In this document: positions 1-5,000 of the stretch, piece by piece
Layout: the number at the start of each line of letters is the position of its first letter
Position numbering within the stretch: position 1 is the stretch's first letter
From: Gammaproteobacteria bacterium
GTDB lineage: Bacteria; Pseudomonadota; Gammaproteobacteria; Eutrophobiales; Eutrophobiaceae
Assembly: GCA_003645215.1 (NCBI GenBank)
Contig: QNEM01000106.1
Span: 1 to 7,174, forward strand
DNA: 7,174 nt
Direction of reading: 5' to 3'
Position numbers and translations under genes: made by a program
Notes under the pieces: generated by a model
What the model was told of the DNA's origin: nothing
What the model saw: the letters and a program-made list of their open reading frames with translations, nothing else
The model's database searches: none

Positions 1-1523
1 ACCATGGAGCGATCCTCTACTTTGACATCTGCAAAAGATGATGAGGTCTCTGCAAGTAATTTAATCCCTTCCTGCATGACATCGCCAGTACGGAACACGG
101 CCGCATTATTTTGCATAATGCGCTGCATTTCGTTTCTGATATCAGCAGTTGGTTTTGAACCATTGGCATTTCTTACACGATCAAATTTTTCAACCAGCTT
201 GTTTGTTGCTGCTTCTGGCATCTCTTTATGGGCTGTGCCCGGTTTAATGTTTTCAGCAGCATAAATTGCCGCTGCCCGACCGAAGACAATCAGATCCAGT
301 AATGAGTTTGAGCCCAGTCGATTTGCTCCGTGTACAGAGACACAGGCGCATTCACCAATCGCCATCAGACCATCAACCACTGCATCGGGGTCACCATCTT
401 TTAATGTCACGACCTGACCCTGATAATTGGTCGGGATGCCGCCCATATTGTAATGTACTGTTGGAATCACAGGGATCGGTTCTTTACTCACATCGACGCC
501 GGCAAAGATTTTTGCAGATTCGGCAATCCCTGGCAGACGTTCATTGATGACTTCAGGACCCAGATGTTCAAGATGCAGGAAGATGTGATCCTTATCCGGG
601 CCAACACCGCGTCCCTCACGAATTTCCATGGTCATAGAGCGACTGACGACATCGCGTGAAGCCAGGTCTTTGGCGGAAGGCGCATAACGTTCCATAAAGC
701 GCTCACCTTCAGAATTGGTCAGATAACCACCTTCACCACGACAACCTTCGGTAATCAAACAGCCAGAGCCATAAATGCCGGTTGGGTGGAACTGAATAAA
801 CTCCATGTCCTGCAGGGGCAGACCGGCACGTAGCACCATGGCATTACCATCACCAGTACAGGTATGGGCCGAGGTACATGAAAAATAGGAACGACCATAA
901 CCACCAGTCGCCATACAGACACTGTGCGCGCGGAACAGGTGTAACTTGCCCTCAGCCAGATCCCAGGCGAGTACACCGCGGCAGACACCGTCATCATCCA
1001 TAAGTAAATCTAGGGCAAAATATTCGATAAAGAATTCTGCTTCATGTTTCAGTGATTGCTGATACAGGGTATGCAGAATGGCATGACCGGTTCTATCCGC
1101 GGCCGCACAGGTTCGTTGTGCTATACCTTCACCATAATTGGTGGTCATGCCTCCAAATGGACGTTGGTATATCTTGCCTTCTTCAGTTCTTGAAAAGGGT
1201 ACGCCCTGATGTTCCAGTTCAATCACTGAAGGCACGGCTTCGCGACACATATATTCAATGGCATCCTGATCACCCAACCAGTCTGAACCCTTGACTGTGT
1301 CGTACATATGCCAGCGCCAGTCATCTTCGCCCATATTACCAAGCGATGCGCTCATACCACCCTGTGCTGCAACAGTATGGCTACGGGTTGGAAAGACTTT
1401 TGTTAAACAGGCTGTTTTTAGCCCTTTAGCGGCCATGCCAAAGGTCGCGCGAAGACCCGCACCACCGGCACCGACAACCACTACATCATATTCGTGTTCA
1501 ATGATTTCGTATTGACTAGACAT
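1..1523 (-). CDS. sdhA: Succinate dehydrogenase flavoprotein subunit SdhA (C-terminus cut by window edge)
   Basis: This is the catalytic subunit of complex II; it oxidises succinate to fumarate on the cytoplasmic face of the inner membrane and passes electrons to SdhB. The frame is open from the ATG at 1523 to base 1, giving 507 complete residues of a family usually near 590, so roughly the last 80 are missing. Visible motifs are the FAD-binding VVVGAGGAG (15-23), the covalent FAD histidine in RSHTVAAQGG (His49), FHPTGI (His246), RDVVSR (Arg290, matching the E. coli proton-shuttle Arg286), HYNMGG (His357) and GANRLGSNSLLD (Arg402). All expected active-site residues are present. Several stretches, such as DTVKGSDWLGDQDAI and PTVHYNMGGIPTN, match mitochondrial/alphaproteobacterial SdhA better than E. 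coli SdhA as remembered. It starts 6 bp after the sdhD stop with only a weak upstream GGGG, so translational coupling is likely. sdhB presumably follows beyond the left edge. Confidence 0.98.
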   Translation of the reverse strand, partial: MSSQYEIIEHEYDVVVVGAGGAGLRATFGMAAKGLKTACLTKVFPTRSHTVAAQGGMSASLGNMGEDDWRWHMYDTVKGSDWLGDQDAIEYMCREAVPSVIELEHQGVPFSRTEEGKIYQRPFGGMTTNYGEGIAQRTCAAADRTGHAILHTLYQQSLKHEAEFFIEYFALDLLMDDDGVCRGVLAWDLAEGKLHLFRAHSVCMATGGYGRSYFSCTSAHTCTGDGNAMVLRAGLPLQDMEFIQFHPTGIYGSGCLITEGCRGEGGYLTNSEGERFMERYAPSAKDLASRDVVSRSMTMEIREGRGVGPDKDHIFLHLEHLGPEVINERLPGIAESAKIFAGVDVSKEPIPVIPTVHYNMGGIPTNYQGQVVTLKDGDPDAVVDGLMAIGECACVSVHGANRLGSNSLLDLIVFGRAAAIYAAENIKPGTAHKEMPEAATNKLVEKFDRVRNANGSKPTADIRNEMQRIMQNNAAVFRTGDVMQEGIKLLAETSSSFADVKVEDRSM

Positions 1524-1529
1524 ACTTTG

Positions 1530-1910
1530 TTATGACCCCAGATAAATCTTTAAAACGGCTATCGCAGCTGCTAAACCGGCAAAAAATGAAACAAGTTTAA
1601 GGAGGATAAGCCCCGTAATTTTCATCACCCTGGAATCAATATAATCTTCAATGACAACTTGCAAACCAAGTTGTGCATGATGGAACATGGCAATGATAAA
1701 AAGTATTAGAAAGATAGCTACCAATGGTGATTGAATCCATGCAGTGGCGGTCTGGTGATTCAGCTCTGTCATGCAGACAAGTGAAGACACGAACCAGATA
1801 CTAAGAGGAATCAGTGCAATTGCAGTTAATCTTTGTGCAATCCAGTGATGTGTCCCTGACTTGGCTGAACCCAGACCACGAGCTTTGGCGAGCGGTGTAC
1901 TTAGACTCAT
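1530..1910 (-). CDS. sdhD: Succinate dehydrogenase membrane anchor subunit SdhD
   Basis: This 126-residue membrane anchor, with SdhC, binds heme b and forms the ubiquinone site of complex II. Three hydrophobic segments lie near residues 29-47, 60-85 and 96-121. The second carries HHAQLG; His78 is the likely axial heme ligand. Asp89-Tyr90 follow 11-12 residues later, the spacing of His71 and Asp82-Tyr83 in E. coli SdhD, where the Tyr contacts quinone. I chose the ATG at 1910 because GGAGGT lies 5 nt upstream; an in-frame TTG at 1934 would add eight residues (MPGRRRYS) and has no such site. The ATG overlaps the sdhC stop as ATGA, so translation is coupled to sdhC. Length is slightly above the E. 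coli protein because of the N-terminal region. Confidence 0.95.
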   Translation of the reverse strand: MSLSTPLAKARGLGSAKSGTHHWIAQRLTAIALIPLSIWFVSSLVCMTELNHQTATAWIQSPLVAIFLILFIIAMFHHAQLGLQVVIEDYIDSRVMKITGLILLKLVSFFAGLAAAIAVLKIYLGS

Positions 1911-2296
1911 GCTATACCTCCGGCGGCCAGGCAAAGGGTAAGTAATGTCAGAATGATAGCCCCGGCGACGACGGCATAGCCTGTCTTGTAGGCAACATCG
2001 ATATCAAGCCCCAGACCAACATCCCAGAACAAATGGCGTATGCCATTACAAAGATGGAAGTATAAAGAGAATACAAAGGCATAGACCAGGCATTGGCCAT
2101 ACCAGCTGGTGAGGTGTGCCTGAAGTTTTGCAAAGTGTGCCGGGCCATCAGCAAGTGCCAATAACCAGCAGGTCAGAAAAAATGCGCCCAATGTCAGGAA
2201 TACGCCCGTGCCACGGTGTGTAATAGACAACACCGAGGTCAGTTGTGGTTTATAGATTTGTAAATGTGGCGATAGCGGGCGATTGTCCGTTGCCAT
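1907..2296 (-). CDS. sdhC: Succinate dehydrogenase cytochrome b556 subunit SdhC
   Basis: This 129-residue protein is the other heme-b anchor of complex II. Its N-terminal signature, SPHLQIYKPQ (9-18) followed by SVLSITHRGTGV (21-32), is typical of the SdhC family in its mitochondrial/alphaproteobacterial form. Ser24 and Arg28 align with the quinone-site Ser27 and Arg31 of E. coli SdhC. His81 in FHLCNGIRHLFWD aligns with the heme ligand His84, and the GIRH motif follows. Three transmembrane helices are expected near 29-50, 65-88 and 105-126. The ATG at 2296 is preceded by AGAGAGGT (2306-2313) with 9 nt between. Its last codons contain the sdhD ribosome binding site. The SDHAF4 gene ends 142 bp upstream on the same strand. 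Confidence 0.97.
   Translation of the reverse strand: MATDNRPLSPHLQIYKPQLTSVLSITHRGTGVFLTLGAFFLTCWLLALADGPAHFAKLQAHLTSWYGQCLVYAFVFSLYFHLCNGIRHLFWDVGLGLDIDVAYKTGYAVVAGAIILTLLTLCLAAGGIA
1916..1921 (-). promoter_or_regulatory. sdhD ribosome binding site inside the sdhC 3' end
   Basis: GGAGGT lies 5 nt before the sdhD ATG at 1910, within the Gly-Gly codons near the end of sdhC. It decides the sdhD start and, with the ATGA overlap, indicates coupled translation of the two anchor subunits, which are needed in equal amounts. Confidence 0.8.
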
Positions 2297-2320
2297 AATG
2301 TATTTACCTCTCTTTGCCTT

Positions 2321-2333
2321 CTAGATTTTCTAG
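2321..2333. repeat. Short perfect palindrome in the sdhC leader
   Basis: CTAGA-TTT-TCTAG is a perfect 5-bp inverted repeat with a 3-nt loop, 25 bp upstream of the sdhC start codon and just before its ribosome binding site. It is AT-rich and not followed by a U-run, so it is not a convincing terminator. It could be a small RNA hairpin or half of a regulatory site; no function is shown. Confidence 0.3.
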
Positions 2334-2392
2334 TCGTCCGGGCATTTCATCCAAAAGGGCCGGAATTCAAAATTATTATTAGTATTTTTAAT

Positions 2393-2415
2393 CAGGCCTT
2401 AATAAATAAGCCCTG
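2393..2415. repeat. Imperfect hairpin between the SDHAF4 gene and sdhC
   Basis: CAGGCCTTA (2393-2401) and TAAGCCCTG (2407-2415) can pair over 8 of 9 positions around a 5-nt loop. It begins 23 bp past the SDHAF4 stop in the direction of transcription. No U-tract follows on the minus strand, so a strong intrinsic terminator is unlikely. An attenuator or an mRNA processing/stability element that lowers or separates sdhCDA expression from the assembly factor is possible but unproven. Confidence 0.35.
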
Positions 2416-2438
2416 GAAGTATTCCTGGGAAATAAACA

Positions 2439-2624
2439 TCAGAAATCGATACAACGGCCACGTTTTTCCCAATCGCCATAACGCGTTGGTTCCAGGCCTT
2501 TCGGCCCACCGATTTCTTTTGCTTGTTTTTCAGAGCCAGTCTGATTTATTTCATTATTGTCGGCATTGTCTGCCGATTCGTTGTTTTCCGCAGTTTCTGC
2601 TGCTGAGATATTTTTTTGATTCAT
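2439..2624 (-). CDS. SDHAF4/DUF1674 family succinate dehydrogenase assembly factor
   Basis: This 61-residue protein ends in GGPKGLEPTRYGDWEKRGR followed by CIDF. That is the DUF1674 (SDHAF4/Sdh8) signature; the human SDHAF4 C-terminus, as remembered, differs here at only a few positions, including Leu43 where Pro is usual. In mitochondria SDHAF4 binds the flavinated catalytic subunit before it joins the iron-sulfur subunit and limits stray oxidation by it. Residues 1-35 are acidic, Asn/Glu/Ala-rich and probably disordered. A longer reading from GTG 2705 adds 27 residues, many Arg and Lys. I prefer ATG 2624 because a good -10 box puts the transcript start close to the GTG. The ribosome binding site is poor (AAGG one base from the ATG), so the start is uncertain. 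Position directly before sdhC on the same strand supports a role in complex II assembly. Confidence 0.88.
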   Translation of the reverse strand: MNQKNISAAETAENNESADNADNNEINQTGSEKQAKEIGGPKGLEPTRYGDWEKRGRCIDF

Positions 2625-2714
2625 GCCTTTTTGTTTCTTACTGGTCTTTCTTCTTTTACGGCTGCGTTGAACGACTCTCGAAAACTGGAAATGACAACAA
2701 TTCACGAACGGCGG

Positions 2715-2723
2715 ATCATACCA
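2715..2723 (-). promoter_or_regulatory. Extended -10 promoter for the SDHAF4-sdhCDA unit
   Basis: On the minus strand the sequence reads TGGTATGAT, an extended -10 element (TGn followed by TATGAT, 5 of 6 to TATAAT). No good -35 hexamer is visible 17 nt upstream, which is tolerated with a TGn motif. The expected transcript start is near 2708, about 84 nt before the chosen SDHAF4 ATG. The -35 region falls in the left arm of the inverted repeat at 2733-2766. Confidence 0.5.
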
Positions 2724-2732
2724 GAATCTATC

Positions 2733-2766
2733 TGTTTTTTTAGGTATTTATGTGACTAAAAAAACA
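2733..2766. repeat. Perfect 11-bp inverted repeat in the divergent control region
   Basis: TGTTTTTTTAG (2733-2743) and CTAAAAAAACA (2756-2766) are exact reverse complements separated by 12 nt. The element lies between the divergent SDHAF4 and CptA-like genes and overlaps the expected -35 region of the SDHAF4 promoter. It could be an operator for both directions, or paired A-tracts giving DNA bend and UP-element effects. Each arm is dominated by seven identical bases, which raises the chance of coincidence. Confidence 0.5.
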
Positions 2767-2826
2767 CTAGAATGGATGTGCAGCGCAGCAATTATTTAAA
2801 TTTACCCCATCTGGCAGGGAGGCCAA

Positions 2827-3291
2827 ATGATATCAGACAAGTCAAATTTTGAACTACCCATCAGATTTCCATTAGCGCCCTCAAAATGGATGATAGCCGT
2901 GATTTATTTGAGTCATCCTGGTGCATTGGCCTGTATTTATTTTTCTAATATCCCGGTACTTCTGTCGCAGGCAATGTACTTGATCATATTGCTCAGCCTC
3001 GTTTATTGGCACTATAAAATGATTTATCTGCTAAAAACAAATCCCACAGAGCTGTTACTAAACGATAAAGACGAATGGTACATTATCGATAAAATTCGGG
3101 GCGAAAAAGAAGGTGAGATGGTTCCCCTTGTGTTATTGCCAGAATCATATGTGCATACACAGCTGATAGTTTTAGTGTTCAGGCAGGGCAGCCACAAAAA
3201 TGCTGTCATACTCACTCCTGATAATATTTCCAGGACGATATGTCGACGCCTGAGGGTGAGATTGAAGTTTACTTTGTCCGGGGGTCGTTAA
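2827..3291 (+). CDS. YgfX/CptA-family small inner-membrane protein
   Basis: The 154-residue product has two predicted transmembrane helices (about 21-41 and 45-67), a short loop and a soluble C-terminal domain. Near the end ILTPDNISRTICRRLRVRLK (128-147) resembles the family signature (L-PD-l----F-RLRV-LR) of YgfX/CptA (Pfam Cpta_toxin). AGGGAGG lies 4 nt before the ATG. In E. coli ygfX sits beside sdhE (ygfY). The pair was described as a toxin-antitoxin system acting on FtsZ and MreB, but SdhE is better supported as an SDH flavinylation factor. No SdhE-like gene is adjacent here; instead the gene diverges from the SDHAF4-sdhCDA unit, suggesting a link to complex II biogenesis. Sequence conservation is low apart from the C-terminal motif, so the family call is good but not certain, and toxicity should not be assumed. 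Confidence 0.72.
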   Translation: MISDKSNFELPIRFPLAPSKWMIAVIYLSHPGALACIYFSNIPVLLSQAMYLIILLSLVYWHYKMIYLLKTNPTELLLNDKDEWYIIDKIRGEKEGEMVPLVLLPESYVHTQLIVLVFRQGSHKNAVILTPDNISRTICRRLRVRLKFTLSGGR

Positions 3292-3300
3292 TTGCGAACT

Positions 3301-3969
3301 TCAGACGGAATCATTTTCTTTTTTGAGCCAGTCAATAATATCTTCCGGTTTTGAAATGCTTCCATCTGCATTCCATTCATCCGGATTTTCATCATTGGCG
3401 ATATAGCCATAGTCCGCTGTTAGAGTTTTCATCCCGGCTGCGCGTCCAGCTTCAATATCTCTTAAGGCATCACCAATGTATAAAGATGTTTCAGGGGCAC
3501 ATTGAGCGACCTCACAAGCATGCAGCATCGATCCCGGGTGTGGTTTACTATATTCAGTGGTATCGCCGCTGATGATGCAAGCGGCCCTTTGGCTAAGTTT
3601 TAACTGATCCATTACGGGGTTGGTCAACCATTCCGGCTTATTGGTCACTACACCCCAGGTCATTTTTTTCCCTTCCAGGTAATCAAGCACTTCGTCAATA
3701 CCCGGGAAAACATGTGTGTCCTGATGTAGTCGTTGCTGATAAATATCCAGAAAGCGTATTCTTAGTCCGTCAAACTCAGGATCATCTTCCTCGATTGAAA
3801 ATGCCAGTTTAACCATGGCATTGCCGCCAAGCGAGACAGAGGGCCTTATGGATTCCATGGGCAGGGTAGCTTTCCCCTGTTCATGCAGTACCTGGTTTAA
3901 GGCTGCTGCCAAATCGGGTGCAGTATCTGCAAGGGTGCCATCCAGATCAAAAAATACAGATGAAATCAT
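3301..3969 (-). CDS. HAD-IA phosphatase, MupP/phosphoglycolate phosphatase (Gph) type
   Basis: This 222-residue soluble HAD hydrolase contains all four motifs: DLDGT (Asp8 nucleophile, Asp10 acid/base), VVTNKP (Thr109), Lys142 in SKPHP, and GDALRD (Asp167, Asp171) for Mg2+. A helical cap lies between residues 15 and 85. Generic annotation would be phosphoglycolate phosphatase. Its position just after ubiG and features such as LGGNAMVKLAF, WGVVTNKP and YGYI followed by ENPDEW resemble Pseudomonas MupP. MupP removes phosphate from N-acetylmuramate 6-phosphate in peptidoglycan recycling (AmgK/MurU route). The substrate cannot be fixed from sequence alone. AAGGA lies 6 nt before the ATG inside the ubiG end, and only 3 bp separate the genes, so they are likely co-translated. 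The 3' end is 9 bp from the convergent CptA-like gene. Confidence 0.9.
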   Translation of the reverse strand: MISSVFFDLDGTLADTAPDLAAALNQVLHEQGKATLPMESIRPSVSLGGNAMVKLAFSIEEDDPEFDGLRIRFLDIYQQRLHQDTHVFPGIDEVLDYLEGKKMTWGVVTNKPEWLTNPVMDQLKLSQRAACIISGDTTEYSKPHPGSMLHACEVAQCAPETSLYIGDALRDIEAGRAAGMKTLTADYGYIANDENPDEWNADGSISKPEDIIDWLKKENDSV

Positions 3970-3972
3970 GGT

Positions 3973-4731
3973 TTATCCTTTTCCAGGTTTGGAAATCATG
4001 TCACTTGTCTGTTCATCAGCCCATTCATCAGCCTGGGCACACAAAATATAATTCACATCAGGTGAGTCTTTTAAGTGGCATTGTCTGATGAAAGGCAGAT
4101 ATGAGATGCCTGATATATCAACGACTGTGAACCCGGATGCCCTGCACCACGAGGCAAGTTCTGACGGACGAATATATTTTGCATATTCATGCGTTCCTGC
4201 AGGCAGTAATTTCAATATATATTCAGCTGCAATTTTAGTTTGCAGGTATGCCTTTAAATTTCTGTTAATCGTGGATAAAAAAAGCAATCCGCCGGGTTTA
4301 AGCAAATGCATACACGCGTTTATGACAGATTGTGGATCAGGAACATGTTCAAGTAATTCCATACAGGTAACAATATCAAAGAAGTTTTCGTGCTCGGTAG
4401 AAAATTCCTCAACTGTTGTGCAAACATAAGAAATATCCAGACCAGCCTGTTGCGAATGTTCCTCAGCAACTTCTAAAAGATGTTCACTGATATCAATGCC
4501 CGTCACCAAACCACCTTTCGATGCCAGGGCTTCTGACAGCAGACCTCCGCCACAACCAACGTCGAGGATCTTCTTCTCTGTTAAATCAACATGGTCTTCA
4601 ATATAAGCAAGACGTGTCGGATTGATATCATGCAGGGTTTGTAATTCTCCATCTGCATCCCACCATTCAGATGCAAGTGAATTAAATTTGGATTTCTCAG
4701 CAAAATCAATATTTTCGGTAATGTTTTTCAT
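3973..4731 (-). CDS. ubiG: Ubiquinone biosynthesis O-methyltransferase UbiG
   Basis: UbiG is an S-adenosylmethionine-dependent class I methyltransferase that carries out both O-methylations of ubiquinone synthesis. The 252-residue protein has the N-terminal FNSLASEWWD segment (16-25), SAM motif I LDVGCGGG (56-63), GIDIS at the end of strand 2 (78-82), MELLEHVPDP (124-133), KPGGLLFLSTINRN (145-158) and the UbiG-specific GTHEYAKYIRPSEL (179-192). The last ~12 residues form a short polar extension. I took the ATG at 4731; a TTG at 4734 would add one residue. No Shine-Dalgarno sequence is visible before it, only A/T-rich leader. It is the first gene of a pair with the HAD phosphatase. The product, ubiquinol, is the electron carrier used by the nearby succinate dehydrogenase, although the two units are transcribed separately. 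Confidence 0.96.
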   Translation of the reverse strand: MKNITENIDFAEKSKFNSLASEWWDADGELQTLHDINPTRLAYIEDHVDLTEKKILDVGCGGGLLSEALASKGGLVTGIDISEHLLEVAEEHSQQAGLDISYVCTTVEEFSTEHENFFDIVTCMELLEHVPDPQSVINACMHLLKPGGLLFLSTINRNLKAYLQTKIAAEYILKLLPAGTHEYAKYIRPSELASWCRASGFTVVDISGISYLPFIRQCHLKDSPDVNYILCAQADEWADEQTSDMISKPGKG

Positions 4732-4792
4732 CAATAGTTTATTGTATTTTTATGTTTATAACTAACTTTAGCTATATATTGTAATTACTTGA

Positions 4793-4821
4793 ATTATATA
4801 GATTATATACCTTGGAATATA
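4793..4821 (-). promoter_or_regulatory. Candidate ubiG promoter
   Basis: A perfect TATAAT lies on the minus strand at 4793-4798, with TATATT (weak -35, 4816-4821) 17 nt upstream. Transcription would start near 4786, leaving a leader of about 55 nt. A second TATAAT at 4802-4807 has no -35 partner. The region is so AT-rich that chance matches are likely. Confidence 0.3.
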
Positions 4822-4826
4822 CTCGG

Positions 4827-4842
4827 CAGTAGTAAGCTACTG
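4827..4842. repeat. Perfect 6-bp inverted repeat in the ubiG-mlaA intergenic region
   Basis: CAGTAG-TAAG-CTACTG is an exact 6-bp inverted repeat with a 4-nt loop. It lies just upstream of the candidate ubiG promoter. There is no adjoining U-tract on the minus strand, and on the plus strand it is followed by GAAAATTAA rather than a T-run product. It may be an operator or chance; it overlaps the first copy of the TCGGCAGTA repeat. Confidence 0.35.
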
Positions 4843-4875
4843 AAAATTAAGATGTTTGTAACTAATTCTAATACA

Positions 4876-4903
4876 TTGAAATGACATCAGGTGATAGTGT
4901 ACT
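4876..4903 (+). promoter_or_regulatory. Candidate mlaA promoter (distal)
   Basis: TTGAAA (4876-4881, 5 of 6 to the -35 consensus) is followed after 16 bp by TGTACT (4898-4903, 4 of 6 to the -10). Transcription would begin near 4910, giving a leader of about 90 nt for mlaA. It competes with the proximal candidate at 4934-4963. Confidence 0.3.
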
Positions 4904-4933
4904 CTTAACAACAGGTCATCTCAAAAGACTGGA

Positions 4934-4963
4934 TCGGCAGTAACTAATGACAACAATTATACT
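4934..4963 (+). promoter_or_regulatory. Candidate mlaA promoter (proximal)
   Basis: TCGGCA (4934-4939, 4 of 6) and TATACT (4958-4963, 5 of 6) are 18 bp apart. The start would fall near 4970, inside the 12-bp palindrome at 4967-4978, so that palindrome would be well placed as a repressor site. The -35 is part of the second TCGGCAGTA copy. Confidence 0.3.
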
Positions 4964-4966
4964 TAC

Positions 4967-4978
4967 GTGCATATGCAC
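4967..4978. promoter_or_regulatory. Perfect 12-bp palindrome upstream of mlaA (possible operator)
   Basis: GTGCATATGCAC is self-complementary over all 12 bases and lies 22 bp before the mlaA start codon, just upstream of its ribosome binding site. It is more G/C-mixed than its AT-rich surroundings. A dimeric regulator site or a small 5' leader structure is possible. No known operator is recognised. Confidence 0.4.
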
Positions 4979-5000
4979 AAGGCTCATAGGGGGCTGTTGA

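Noticed and set aside
266..1515. Several plus-strand open frames of 70-95 codons
   Set aside because: All lie antisense to sdhA, whose protein is highly conserved across the whole stretch.
1911..1934. Longer SdhD starting with TTG at 1934 (extra MPGRRRYS)
   Set aside because: The ATG at 1910 has GGAGGT at ideal spacing and an ATGA overlap with sdhC; the extra residues are just sdhC codons read in another frame.
2751..2768. TGTGACTAAAAAAACACT as a CRP/Fnr-like site
   Set aside because: Only the TGTGA half matches; the right half reads ACACT rather than TCACA, and the A-tract explains most of the symmetry.
2827..3291. Calling the CptA-like protein a toxin of a toxin-antitoxin pair
   Set aside because: No antitoxin-like SdhE/CptB gene is adjacent, and the toxin role of this family is disputed; family membership alone does not support the claim.
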